From Pichia kudriavzevii (lineage: Eukaryota; Ascomycota; Pichiomycetes; Pichiales; Pichiaceae): 64,000 bases of DNA. Positions 10,261-19,500 of the stretch are shown here, in pieces. Where the stretch lies: contig NC_042510.1 of NCBI RefSeq assembly GCF_003054445.1, positions 868,001-932,000 on the forward strand, given 5' to 3'. Under the pieces are notes generated by a model. That model saw only the letters and a list, made by a program, of their open reading frames with translations. It ran no database searches and was not told the DNA's origin. Within the stretch, counting starts at the first letter, position 1; each line of letters starts with the position of its first letter. The position numbers and the translations under genes are program-made.

Positions 10261-10506
10261 TCACCTTATAAGCTTGGCGTCCAACTGCTCCTGTTTACGC
10301 TGTTCCACCTTGAACTCAAGAAGTCGTGGAACGGGACAGCATGGAGACCGTGCCTCTTGACCATTCTCCCTATAGAAATTGCTGCAGCATTCATATAGAG
10401 AGTCTATAAGGACAGTACATTTCGACTCATCGTACCCATGTCGTTTGAGACAAGCTTGGATAGCACAGGCTTGTGGTTTGCATGGGTCTGTGCACGTGCT
10501 CGACAT
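10261..10506 (-). CDS. CMC4: Twin CX9C intermembrane-space protein Cmc4
   Basis: 81 residues. The motifs CKPQACAIQAC and CTVLIDSLYEC give two CX9C pairs, followed by CSNFYRENG and SPCCPVP, closely matching yeast Cmc4 (CAIQDCL, LYICCSKFY, SPCCPLP). The family is imported into the mitochondrial intermembrane space by the Mia40/Erv1 disulfide relay and is linked to respiratory chain assembly or maintenance. The length matches the family (about 73 residues). Confidence 0.9.
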   Translation of the reverse strand: MSSTCTDPCKPQACAIQACLKRHGYDESKCTVLIDSLYECCSNFYRENGQEARSPCCPVPRLLEFKVEQRKQEQLDAKLIR

Positions 10507-11128
10507 GATGTACTGCTCTCTTGAAAAGGAGCTACAGAAACCAATGAAAGGATATGCAGATTGCTATACACTACTTTGATACATTGTAGTGATGTAGTGT
10601 TGTAATGTTGAAGTGTTTTTTTTTATTTATTGATTTTTATTTATTGATTTTTATTTATTGATTTTTTTTTCGCGCCTTTGCAGAAAAAAAAATCTTTTTT
10701 TCTCAAACAAATATTTTCACCCCCCCCCCCCCCCCTCCTCCCCCACAGCAACACTGCCCAATCGGGCAATTTCGGGTAAGTTAAGCGCCTTATTATGTAC
10801 TCTTTTTTTTTAAGGCCAACTTTGGAAACCTTTTTCTTTGTTACCCAATTTCGCGTTGAAGAAGAAAAAAAACGCAAATAATGCATGTAGACCCCCCTTG
10901 TCATATTACAATCTCGATAATGACTCTTTCTCTTATCAACTTGTCAATTACGGTATTTTCCTGAGAAATTTTATATCTCCTGTAATTACTTGGTTTACTG
11001 CCATTAAATTCCAAACACGTTTGTATTCTACATTCTTCTATTTATTGTGGGTATTTTTGTGTTTTTGCAATTTATAACATAGTCATTGGTTGTTAAAAGG
11101 AAAACAACAACTCAATCATATATTTAAA
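10507..11128. other. Divergent spacer between CMC4 and the PQ-loop gene
   Basis: About 620 bp holding a threefold TTTATTTATTGATTT repeat (10620-10665) and a 16-base C run at 10720-10735 followed by CTCCTCCCCC. Nothing encodes a credible protein. It should carry both promoters. Confidence 0.6.
10720..10735 (+). repeat. Poly-C tract, 16 bases
   Basis: An uninterrupted C run in the CMC4/PQ-loop divergent promoter. Poly(dG:dC) of this kind can exclude nucleosomes, but that role is inferred. Confidence 0.95.
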
Positions 11129-12121
11129 ATGTTGGACATCTTGGCAGATCATATCTCTCCCTCTCCACTCCGTGAGCAACTCTCATCCGTTTTCGGGTCC
11201 ATTTCCTTTGCATGCTGGCTCATTTTGATGGTTCCACAGCTCGTTGAACAATGGCGCCTCAAAACAGTAGAGGGCATTTCACCTTTCTTCTTGCTGATGT
11301 GGGCATCCGGTGACGTCTTTAACTTTCTAGGCGCAATTTGGGGCGGTCTCTTACCTGAAGTCATTCTAATTGCCTTTTGGTTCTTGTTTGCCGATTTTGG
11401 AACCTTGGCTTTCTATTTTTACATCTCCAAATACTACGACCATGCCAAACATGGGAAACACGGGAAACTTCACCATCATCATCTCAATCATAGCAACACA
11501 GAGGTTGTTGAATCGACACCTTTAAATGTGCCCGGCGATCTGGAATACGGCGTCCTTGGAGATGACAGTGGCATTCATCATAGCAATGCCACTGATGACC
11601 ACCACAACATTGATAACCACAACCATAATCATCATCATCATCATAATGAAAGACGCAAATCTTCTACTATAGAAGACGTCGTCTATGAACCAGAGAGACA
11701 TTCCGTATTTGTCAGAATCGTGCTCCCGCTGTTGCTTGTCATTGCTGCTGGCACTTTTGGCTCGATATTGTCTCCAAACGCTTCCGTTTCCTCCCTGACA
11801 AATGGTTCGTCCACTGCTACTGCCAATGATCTGGTTCCGCAAATCTGTGGTTATTTGTCCGCAATACTGTATCTCACTGCAAGATTCCCGCAGATATACC
11901 ACAACTACAAGAAACAGTCTACGGAAGGCCTCTCTCTACTTTTCTTCCTCTTGACTATGCTGGGCAACATCACCTACAGTTTGCAGATCTTCGCATATAG
12001 CACCGATCCCCAATACATCATGCTAAACATGAGCTGGTTGCTCGGGTCTGCAGGGACCATCGTAGAAGACCTCATCATCGTGGCCCAGTTCTACATGTAT
12101 AGAAACAACCACAATCTATAG
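11129..12121 (+). CDS. PQ-loop vacuolar amino-acid transporter, Ypq type, with His-rich loop
   Basis: 330 residues from MLDILADH at 11129. Seven hydrophobic segments are expected. The first PQ motif is LILMVPQLVEQW and the second is LTARFPQIYHNYK followed by STEGLSLLFFLL. These proline-glutamine repeats define the PQ-loop family; yeast Ypq1-3 export cationic amino acids (Lys/Arg/His) at the vacuole. Between the two halves is a long hydrophilic loop, about residues 108-185, packed with histidine (KLHHHHLNHS, then NHNHNHHHHHNERR), which could bind metal or sense pH. The ORF could start 39 nt earlier at a non-ATG codon, but this ATG fits the family. Confidence 0.85.
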   Translation: MLDILADHISPSPLREQLSSVFGSISFACWLILMVPQLVEQWRLKTVEGISPFFLLMWASGDVFNFLGAIWGGLLPEVILIAFWFLFADFGTLAFYFYISKYYDHAKHGKHGKLHHHHLNHSNTEVVESTPLNVPGDLEYGVLGDDSGIHHSNATDDHHNIDNHNHNHHHHHNERRKSSTIEDVVYEPERHSVFVRIVLPLLLVIAAGTFGSILSPNASVSSLTNGSSTATANDLVPQICGYLSAILYLTARFPQIYHNYKKQSTEGLSLLFFLLTMLGNITYSLQIFAYSTDPQYIMLNMSWLLGSAGTIVEDLIIVAQFYMYRNNHNL

Positions 12122-12329
12122 CAATTGTACACTTCAAGAAACTATGTCACCACTGGATCGGCCAGTTGGCAAGGCCCGTGGACACCGGTGCGGAAGATTT
12201 ATGGCAAAATCTGTGGAGCAACTCCATAACCGTTTCTTGATAACCCAATACCGGGAACGGTATCTACCTTGATACAAACGTCAAGATACACTGCCATTTA
12301 ACACCGAATAGACAAAGGGCATTTTGGCT

Positions 12330-13646
12330 ATGGATAAATTGTTCAAAGATAACGCATCTGGGAGAAAGCTCTCCTTTGGGGTCGAGTTGGAAGTGAAGGA
12401 ACTGGTCAATGTCCCCTTGTTCGACAACACGGAGTGTTTCATGGTGTGCACAGTCACCAACGAGAAGTTGAAGTATAACTACAAACACAAAAATATTCAT
12501 TCCAGCTCGTACACCTCCAACCCCGTTTTGGTGAAGGGCCACAGAGTCAAATTCGGGCAAAATGGGGAATATAAGAACCAATTCAACATCCATGCGTACA
12601 GCTCCAAGGATAGTATACTAGCCGACAAGTGGCTTTCAATATCGTTTCTGACCCGGATCGAAGGTAACGACCGTACCGACCTGTTGGGATCTACATGGGT
12701 CAATTTGAGTGAATACGTCAATGAACGTGATGAAAAGATCTTCAGAAAGTTGCTAGATCAATCAAAGACAAACACAATAGTCAACATGTCCTTGATTCTA
12801 AGACATTTGTCAAACGACGGCGACAAGACTTACCGGGCCAAGTCACAGCTGCCGACACCTATACCCACGGCCGCCAGAAAACCCCATCTTAACACGTCGA
12901 TCATTGAGAGCCTATGTGAATCGCAAGCTAATGACCACCCTCCTTCTCCAAGATCTCCTACTATGTCGTTCTCCAAATCCCATCGCCTATCAGTCCCCCC
13001 ACCAAAACCGGTATCCCCATCCAAAAATGACCTGTCCACTTCAGGGTCTTTACTGAATGGCGTATTGAATCACCAACACTCGATGGCGTTGTCAAGTCCT
13101 CGTGAGTTGAGTAAACCATATGACAACAACTTACAACAGATCATGAACGAAGCGTGTGAATCAGCTATTGAAGGTAGTACTTTATTGGATGAATTGATGA
13201 ATAAAATCTATCGGTTTACATGGGAGGCAAAGACAACATCTTATGAGGAATATACGCCTGCTGAATGCGTCATTGATATAGTTGAAAGGAACGGAAGTGG
13301 TTGGAGAAAGAATGAAGAAGGCTTGAACTACATCGATGTTATCAATAACGAGTTTAAAGAGTCTAACCAGAAACAGCAGAAAATGATGGCTGGAGATTAT
13401 GAAGATTTAAATTTCACAAGTGATGACGACGACGACGACGACGACAATGATAATGGTGGTGACAGTGACTTGAAAAAGGGAGTTCTAGGTAGAGCCAGCG
13501 ACTCACTCGATTCTTACGACCAATTTTACAGTTATTATAAAGACTCGGCAAAACGTAAAAATAGGACCATAAGGTTCAAGCCACTGACGGAAGCAGAAGT
13601 CAGAGAAGATTTGCGGAGCTGGCATATTAGCGTCAAAGATTGTTAA
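12330..13646 (+). CDS. NT-C2 (EEIG1/EHBP1-type) domain protein, YBL086C-like
   Basis: 438 residues from ATG 12330 (a TTG opens the frame six bases earlier). Residues 1-155 form an N-terminal C2-like domain: FGVELEVKELVNVPLFDN, VKGHRVKFGQNGEY, LLGSTWVNLSEYV, VNMSLILRHLSND. The rest is Pro/Ser-rich linker and an acidic stretch of eight aspartates (near residue 370). The family is membrane-associated and linked to organelle contacts and trafficking in animals; the yeast member YBL086C is poorly characterised. It is convergent with YND1, with only about 20 bp between the stops. Confidence 0.75.
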   Translation: MDKLFKDNASGRKLSFGVELEVKELVNVPLFDNTECFMVCTVTNEKLKYNYKHKNIHSSSYTSNPVLVKGHRVKFGQNGEYKNQFNIHAYSSKDSILADKWLSISFLTRIEGNDRTDLLGSTWVNLSEYVNERDEKIFRKLLDQSKTNTIVNMSLILRHLSNDGDKTYRAKSQLPTPIPTAARKPHLNTSIIESLCESQANDHPPSPRSPTMSFSKSHRLSVPPPKPVSPSKNDLSTSGSLLNGVLNHQHSMALSSPRELSKPYDNNLQQIMNEACESAIEGSTLLDELMNKIYRFTWEAKTTSYEEYTPAECVIDIVERNGSGWRKNEEGLNYIDVINNEFKESNQKQQKMMAGDYEDLNFTSDDDDDDDDNDNGGDSDLKKGVLGRASDSLDSYDQFYSYYKDSAKRKNRTIRFKPLTEAEVREDLRSWHISVKDC

Positions 13647-13665
13647 ACTAGTCACCGTCATTTCT

Positions 13666-15471
13666 CTATAGTGCACGTTCGATACCGTCACTATCGTTAT
13701 CCCAATCTTCTTGATCCGATACATTGAATTCGTCAATCTCGTTGTTTTCTAAATCGTTGTCCAAACTGAACATCTCTAAATCTTGCTGGTTATTCATTGT
13801 TGATTTCCTCGAAGCATTCAATGATTTAAAACCCAGTAGTTTTATTTTCAGTTTCCGTAACAATTGGGCAATGAAATTCCTGGTTAGTGGAAGTAGACAA
13901 AACATGATAACCAATATTATTGTGAAAATTAAACCATACTTAGAATGACTTGGTACACTGACGTTTTCCTCTAAATCATCAAACTCTTCATTCGAGCTAC
14001 CAGTTGATGGCGAGGTTGGGGGAGATGTAAAAGTTGGGTAAGATGATTGCATCTCAAAGCTAGGTCTGGGCTCAATGCCAGACTGCTCGGAACCTTTGAT
14101 GAACTTTGTTGGTGAGAGTTTGTATTTATAACCAATTTGTTTTGTATCATCAATAATATCATAGAATTCGTCGTATTCTCGTTTGGCATCATCGTATGCG
14201 TATAGTAAAGCCCTCCCATAAGTCCAGGTAAATTTGAAGTTCTTGAACTCATCGTTGATTGTTATCGATTCATCTAACCCTAGACCAAATCCAGAATGTA
14301 ATAAGGAAAATACATAGACTGAGTTAAAACAAAGGTTGATTTCGTCATTTTCCACATTTTGGATGGGCGAATTACATAGATCAATTGTAGATTGCAGTAA
14401 TCTCTGGGAATTATAAACCATTCCATTGTTTGTTTCATCTAAAGAAATGTCTGACCAGTCAGCCAATTTTTTAATCGTGTCTGAGAATCCTGAAATTGCA
14501 ATGAATTGATCTAAATCAAGTTTTGAATCTAATATACAACTGGAAATCTGGAAGGTGTTTGGATCTGCGTTTGATAAATATTCTGAGCAATTCTCAATAT
14601 TTTTGATGATTTGGTTGTATATTTTATCTCTGCACTGGTTGAAATCGCCTGAACCCTTGATTAAATATTTTTCTCCACTAATTGTTGTCCTCAATTCCTC
14701 ACCCCTGGGTAAGCACGGATCCACATCTGTGTTTGATATAACTAGAGTTTCCAAGTACTGTTCGTGAAGCTGTTTTAGTCCAAATCCTAGAAATGAAGTT
14801 GAATACAAATTGTACGTATCGTCCAGGACTAAATCAAGGGTGTAATCTTTATTATCCTCATAACAGATTTGAGTGGAGCCACCCCCTAATTGTAACATAC
14901 CAAACGAGCTTTTATCACCACTCTCAACACTATCATCGTCGTTTCCTCTCAGTAGATAATTGAGCGTGATCCAACTGTATAGGCCTTCAATTTCCCCCGG
15001 TAGTACATTAATATGGGACTTACAATCCGGAATGAAGAAATCAGTGTACTCCTTCAAATAAGAGCAAATCTCCTCCATCAAGTCATTCTGAGCCTCTAAA
15101 TTCAACGTGCGTATACCGGCTGTTGAATGGAAGAATATTGGAGTTCTATAGTGTTGTTCCCGAGGGACATTCTGCAACGTCTTCCCCAACAAATGGTCCA
15201 AATACCGTCGAATGTCGTCTTCATCAACGCCGTTCTCCGCCACATACTCGTGTATCCCCGGCTTGACTTTCTTGGAAGCATTTTTCACATACTCCAGAGT
15301 GGGAAACGACAGTTTAACCTTGACATCACCACCTCCACCGCTCGTCTCTAGGAGTTTCTCCCTAATCGATGACCAGGCATATACGTGTGCCCGCGTCCCT
15401 TTCGACCCAACGTCGACAACAACGATGTAGTTCTTGAAAGCGTCCATGTCCACACCCATCCCCTTGTCCAT
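13666..15471 (-). CDS. YND1: Golgi apyrase Ynd1 (GDA1/CD39 family)
   Basis: 601 residues. The apyrase conserved regions appear in order: VVDVGSKGTRAHVYAW (ACR1), FFHSTAGIRTL (ACR2), LPGEIEGLYSWITLNYLL (ACR3) and GMLQLGGGSTQICY (ACR4). A single C-terminal membrane segment (YGLIFTIILVIMFCLLPL, about residues 500-518) is followed by an acidic cytosolic tail. S. cerevisiae Ynd1 (630 aa) hydrolyses nucleoside di- and triphosphates in the Golgi lumen to yield the NMP that drives nucleotide-sugar antiport for glycosylation. The topology differs from most family members and agrees with Ynd1. Confidence 0.9.
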   Translation of the reverse strand: MDKGMGVDMDAFKNYIVVVDVGSKGTRAHVYAWSSIREKLLETSGGGGDVKVKLSFPTLEYVKNASKKVKPGIHEYVAENGVDEDDIRRYLDHLLGKTLQNVPREQHYRTPIFFHSTAGIRTLNLEAQNDLMEEICSYLKEYTDFFIPDCKSHINVLPGEIEGLYSWITLNYLLRGNDDDSVESGDKSSFGMLQLGGGSTQICYEDNKDYTLDLVLDDTYNLYSTSFLGFGLKQLHEQYLETLVISNTDVDPCLPRGEELRTTISGEKYLIKGSGDFNQCRDKIYNQIIKNIENCSEYLSNADPNTFQISSCILDSKLDLDQFIAISGFSDTIKKLADWSDISLDETNNGMVYNSQRLLQSTIDLCNSPIQNVENDEINLCFNSVYVFSLLHSGFGLGLDESITINDEFKNFKFTWTYGRALLYAYDDAKREYDEFYDIIDDTKQIGYKYKLSPTKFIKGSEQSGIEPRPSFEMQSSYPTFTSPPTSPSTGSSNEEFDDLEENVSVPSHSKYGLIFTIILVIMFCLLPLTRNFIAQLLRKLKIKLLGFKSLNASRKSTMNNQQDLEMFSLDNDLENNEIDEFNVSDQEDWDNDSDGIERAL

Positions 15472-15579
15472 CTTGATGTTGATGTTCCAACGTGGCGACC
15501 TCTATGTTGTTCGTCTATTGTGATGTGATGATGTATAAAGTGGGTCTCGGAAGCAAGGCGTGCAAATACCCGGAACCAT

Positions 15580-15594
15580 TTCCCGTCTCGGGAA
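15580..15594 (+). repeat. Small palindrome in the YND1/SDH4 spacer
   Basis: TTCCCGTCTCGGGAA is a perfect 6-bp inverted repeat around three bases in the divergent promoter of YND1 and SDH4. It could be a dyad operator; no factor is assigned. Confidence 0.4.
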
Positions 15595-15751
15595 CGTCAT
15601 TTTTTTTTTTTCTCATTCGGTTCATTTTGTTTCATGGGTTTCTCATTGCTAGCTAGAAAACCAAGTTACTAAACAGATAGAGTGATTGTCTAAAACTACC
15701 TTGGTTCTCTGTGAACAACGCAATAGACAATTCCAAACATCGAAGTCAACC

Positions 15752-16231
15752 ATGCTTTCTGCGTCCAGAGTCGGTCTTGGTGTCTCCAGACACACATTTA
15801 TTCGTCAGAGCCCTGTTTTAGTTGCATCCAGAGGCTTCTTCAAGACAATTCCACAACCTCCAGGAAACATTGTTGGTACAGTTAACGACGCATATGTTCC
15901 ACCACCACCAAATAAGATGCACGGTTCACTCCACTGGACTTTTGAAAGAGTCGTCACTATTGGTATGGCACCATTGATTGTAGCACCTTTGGTCACTGGC
16001 CATTCTCCATTGGACGGTGCAATGGCTGGTCTCTTGCTTTACCATTGTTATGCCGGTTTCCAATCTTGTATCATTGACTATATTCCAAAGAGAGTCTATG
16101 GCGGCATGCATACTGCAGCAATGGCTCTGTTGACATTTGGTACCTTTGTTGCTGGTTATGGTATCTACAAGATTGAGACCGAGGAAAAGGACGGAGTTTA
16201 TGGTCTCCTAAAGAAGTTATGGAAGGCATAA
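15752..16231 (+). CDS. SDH4: Succinate dehydrogenase membrane anchor, CybS
   Basis: 159 residues from ATG 15752; the frame is open further upstream only from a TTG. The N-terminus MLSASRVGLGVSRHTFIRQS is a mitochondrial presequence. The CybS domain carries GSLHWTFERVVTIGMAPLI, LLLYHCYAGFQSCIIDYIP and a third membrane segment AAMALLTFGTFVAGYGIY. It anchors the Sdh1-Sdh2 catalytic pair of complex II to the inner membrane and shapes the ubiquinone site. Three transmembrane helices and overall length fit Sdh4. Confidence 0.9.
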   Translation: MLSASRVGLGVSRHTFIRQSPVLVASRGFFKTIPQPPGNIVGTVNDAYVPPPPNKMHGSLHWTFERVVTIGMAPLIVAPLVTGHSPLDGAMAGLLLYHCYAGFQSCIIDYIPKRVYGGMHTAAMALLTFGTFVAGYGIYKIETEEKDGVYGLLKKLWKA

Positions 16232-16332
16232 TCTAACCACCCAAAGTGATGCTACTGGTACATAACGCTTGAAATATTTTATTATTCATTAACTAAGTAT
16301 ATAACGATATAAAAAACAACAATCATTCGGTT

Positions 16333-16590
16333 CTATGAACCTTTTGTAATATCTTGGATATTTTCAAGGATACGTTCCAGTGTCTTTTCCATTATTATCA
16401 GATGGTCTTGACTTGGTTCTCCCCTGACATCGGTAATTAAAAACTGACGGTTTACTTCATCAACTGTACATTCAACACTCTCATCATTAAGGAGTGTGCG
16501 AATAAGTTCCGTGTCATCTAGGTGCAACCACCGAAACTCGTCAAACCGCATACGTCTCTTCCCATAACAAAAGGTATGCAACGATTGCAT
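16333..16590 (-). CDS. Small conserved-looking protein of unknown function
   Basis: 85 residues from the first ATG at 16590 (MQSLHTFCYGKRRMRFDEFRW, cut here). The same frame stays open upstream for 24 codons to a TAA and includes protein-like sequence (LTIPSGSVPLPLDAA) but no ATG, so either the protein starts at 16590 or an upstream exon is missing. The C-terminal half looks helical (HLIIMEKTLERILENIQDI). I do not recognise it. It is convergent with SDH4, about 100 bp apart. Confidence 0.55.
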   Translation of the reverse strand: MQSLHTFCYGKRRMRFDEFRWLHLDDTELIRTLLNDESVECTVDEVNRQFLITDVRGEPSQDHLIIMEKTLERILENIQDITKGS

Positions 16591-16824
16591 AGCTGCGTCC
16601 AATGGTAAAGGAACACTACCACTTGGGATCGTTAACACCTTGGCTATACCAGTCCGTTTGCTTTATATATTAAATGGAGATAAGTTGAATCGCTAATTTA
16701 TAGGGGAGAAAAAAAATAGTCGGATCAAATAGTAGATTATTTTACACAAGTCTGTATTAGTACATAAAATACTGATGTTGAAGGCAATGATAACAAAAAA
16801 CTTGGGGTAATATCAATCCCTTAT

Positions 16825-18816
16825 TCATCCGCCATTGTCATTTTCTTCTTCCTGTTCTTCGTCATCGTCATTTTCTGCTTCCTCTTCCTCTTCGTCGTTC
16901 TCCTCTTCAGAATCTTCATTCTCCTCTTCGTTCGGCTCCCCTTCATTCTCCTTAAATATACTCTCTGATGGCATCCTTCTCATTTCAAGGTTGCTTTTGA
17001 ACAGGGAGCCTATTTTCTCAATCCATCGACTCCTCTTGTCCAATAGTCCCTTAAAAGATGCATTGCTCACAATGTTAACTTGTTCGTCCTTTTCATCGTG
17101 ATTATGATTTTTCTTTTTGTGTTTCCTAGGTAATACATTGATTCTTCTTCTATAATACTGTTCGACTTGCTTGTCTAAATCGTCAACAATTGATATATAC
17201 TCTTGCCAAGCAATGTGTTCCTCGATAATAGGGATAATCTTCGATTTGCGGAAATTGTTTTTCTTCTCCACATCATGCAAATCATTTTGTAACTTTCTCA
17301 GTTGAAAACAAATTTCATCATCTTCTTGGTGCAAAGACCAATCTTGTTCCCAGCTATCATCATTTAATGTTTGAATGACATTCATGAAAATACCAATGTA
17401 TTTCAACTCTAAATTTAGTCTACTCTCCAACTTCTCAAAGTTGATGGTTTCTTCTTCATTCATCTCATGAGATAACTCCCCAAAGTCATTATCGTCATCA
17501 TCAACTAAGCCACTTATAATCCTACTAGTCAAAGGTCCACATGATACTTTATCTGGTTCCTCAATCGATGAAGGGAGATTCTCGGAATTCCCCTTACCAG
17601 CATTTAATTTTTTCAACTTATTACTTAATGACTGAGATAACCTTGATACTTTTACATTTTTGCCCTCATTCTCTAAACTCCACACCTCTGAGTATTTGGG
17701 TCCTAATGGTGGTATATAATTTGGATTCAACAAAGTATCACTTTTCCTCTCACTTGGTGGGATATTTAAGTATTTTGACAAGTATAGTGGTGCAATAAAC
17801 TCACTCTTCAAAAATTTCAGGTCTTCATCATTAAAATTCCGAAAAAATGGCTCAATGTAAGAGAGCCATGAATTCCATGCAACTTGTTGGGTCGGTTTAG
17901 GCCCACTGAAATCTGTCATGGGGATGACACCAGGTAGCATATCTTGCAAATCATTCTTTGGGAATGATGCAACGGCAAATTTGCATTTCAAAAATTCCTC
18001 CTCGTCTTTGTATTTAAGACGTGCTTTTTCATCATCGTACAAGCCAAGCTGATCAGCATCTTTCATGAGTTTACCCATGTCTATATCTTGTAAAGCAGAT
18101 GGATTTTCAGGCCTGTAAACAGAAGGTATTTCACTTTCTTCAGCATTGTCTGGTTCGAATTCTGGTTCGGTTTCGAGTTTCAGCTTGATTTTCTTACGGG
18201 GCCGGATATTTTCATCGTCATCTTCGTTTCCTTCTTCTCTTTCTTTCACAATGGCCTTTTCTTCTTCGACCTCCTCCTTCACTTTGATCTTCCCAATGTT
18301 AGATATGACCGATTCTTCAACATTTCGACTACGCAACTCATCCAGGATTAAACCAAAAAGTTCATTCAATGGATCCTTCATTTTTGAAACGTCATCTCCT
18401 GTTTTCAAAATATCCCAAAACGATTTTCTATCTGGAGGCTGTGGTAGTGGTGCCGACTGCTGTAGCTGCTGCTGTTGCAAATGTTGTTGTTTCTTGGGAA
18501 TTTGAGGTAGAGAAGCAGGCAACCCATTTTCACGTTTAACGTTTGATGGTGCTAAGGGTATAGGAGGAAGAGAAGACGGTGCTGTTTGTTTTAATGGAGG
18601 CCTACCTTTCACACGCGGACGTCCTGACGCCGACACCTGTGGTGGTGATGGTGCTGGTTTGGCTGAAGAGGATGGTTGAAGGGGCGGTGGTGGCGATGAC
18701 GCTTGTGTGCGTCTACGACGAGTCGGTGGCATTGTCAGCTGGCAGGAAGTCAGAGCTGCGTTTAGAGTGTTGAAGTCCAGGTTGAACTTCATGCCCAAAT
18801 TCATGCTCAAATTCAT
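16825..18816 (-). CDS. NGG1: SAGA/ADA histone acetyltransferase subunit Ngg1/Ada3
   Basis: 663 residues. The N-terminal 130 residues are Pro/Gln-rich with an AT-hook-like stretch (SGRPRVKGRPP). An acidic linker follows, then the Ada3 region: NDLQDMLPGVIPMTDFSGPK, SYIEPFFRNFNDEDLKFL, IPPLGPKYSEVW, and in the C-terminal part ESRLNLELKYIGIFMN. The last 35 residues are almost pure Glu/Asp/Asn. Ada3/Ngg1 bridges Ada2-Gcn5 in the SAGA and ADA complexes that acetylate histone H3. MNLSMNLGMK is used as the start; an internal MPPTRRRR start is also possible. Confidence 0.8.
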   Translation of the reverse strand: MNLSMNLGMKFNLDFNTLNAALTSCQLTMPPTRRRRTQASSPPPPLQPSSSAKPAPSPPQVSASGRPRVKGRPPLKQTAPSSLPPIPLAPSNVKRENGLPASLPQIPKKQQHLQQQQLQQSAPLPQPPDRKSFWDILKTGDDVSKMKDPLNELFGLILDELRSRNVEESVISNIGKIKVKEEVEEEKAIVKEREEGNEDDDENIRPRKKIKLKLETEPEFEPDNAEESEIPSVYRPENPSALQDIDMGKLMKDADQLGLYDDEKARLKYKDEEEFLKCKFAVASFPKNDLQDMLPGVIPMTDFSGPKPTQQVAWNSWLSYIEPFFRNFNDEDLKFLKSEFIAPLYLSKYLNIPPSERKSDTLLNPNYIPPLGPKYSEVWSLENEGKNVKVSRLSQSLSNKLKKLNAGKGNSENLPSSIEEPDKVSCGPLTSRIISGLVDDDDNDFGELSHEMNEEETINFEKLESRLNLELKYIGIFMNVIQTLNDDSWEQDWSLHQEDDEICFQLRKLQNDLHDVEKKNNFRKSKIIPIIEEHIAWQEYISIVDDLDKQVEQYYRRRINVLPRKHKKKNHNHDEKDEQVNIVSNASFKGLLDKRSRWIEKIGSLFKSNLEMRRMPSESIFKENEGEPNEEENEDSEEENDEEEEEAENDDDEEQEEENDNGG

Positions 18817-19500
18817 ACTGAATTTTTAGTTTTCGCTATCTGGTGAAGAAATAGATCAACTCACAATTTCCTTGTCTGGACAGGAGGACTCGTTGATTTC
18901 CCAAGTTTTAAATAGTCCCAATGTTTATTGTTGTGGTGGTTTGAAAAAGGCTGGAAATGTCTTTTGTGTAAAGTTTTATATGGCTCCAGCTGCTAATGTG
19001 TGTACGTAATCAATGGTACAATTTTGTAAGAGAGCACCAAGCTAGTGCATGGTGTATAGCCAGCTTGATCAAGAATCAAATTACGTTGATAACCAATTTG
19101 CCGCTTGGAGCTTGTATAGAACTGATGTTGCTGCAAGATCTACTACATATATCTTGCCAAATAGAACACTCCAAGGTGTGTACTCTCAATAATATTTACG
19201 CCTAGCATAGGTAAAAGTTATCCTTGAAAAGCCTACACTTTTAGATGTGCCTGTGTTGTGAGGCAACGTTATCCAGTTAAGTTTCAACAGACTATCAAGT
19301 AACAGTGAGATTCCGCAAGTATGGATATGTCATTAGTTCCTCGTTCGTCGAGTCCTTGAGGTCTAGTATTTAGTCGATGGAAGAAGCGAGAGATGAACGA
19401 CTGTGGAGACAATATCGAGGAGGACGTATGTGTCCCTATTGAACAAGTTATCGAGTCTCTTATTATTAAGTTATTCTTATGCTATATACAGTTAAATAAG
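18817..19500. other. Spacer between NGG1 and RSM24
   Basis: About 680 bp of moderately AT-rich sequence with no credible coding frame. It must hold the NGG1 promoter and the RSM24 3' end. No repeats were seen. Confidence 0.5.
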
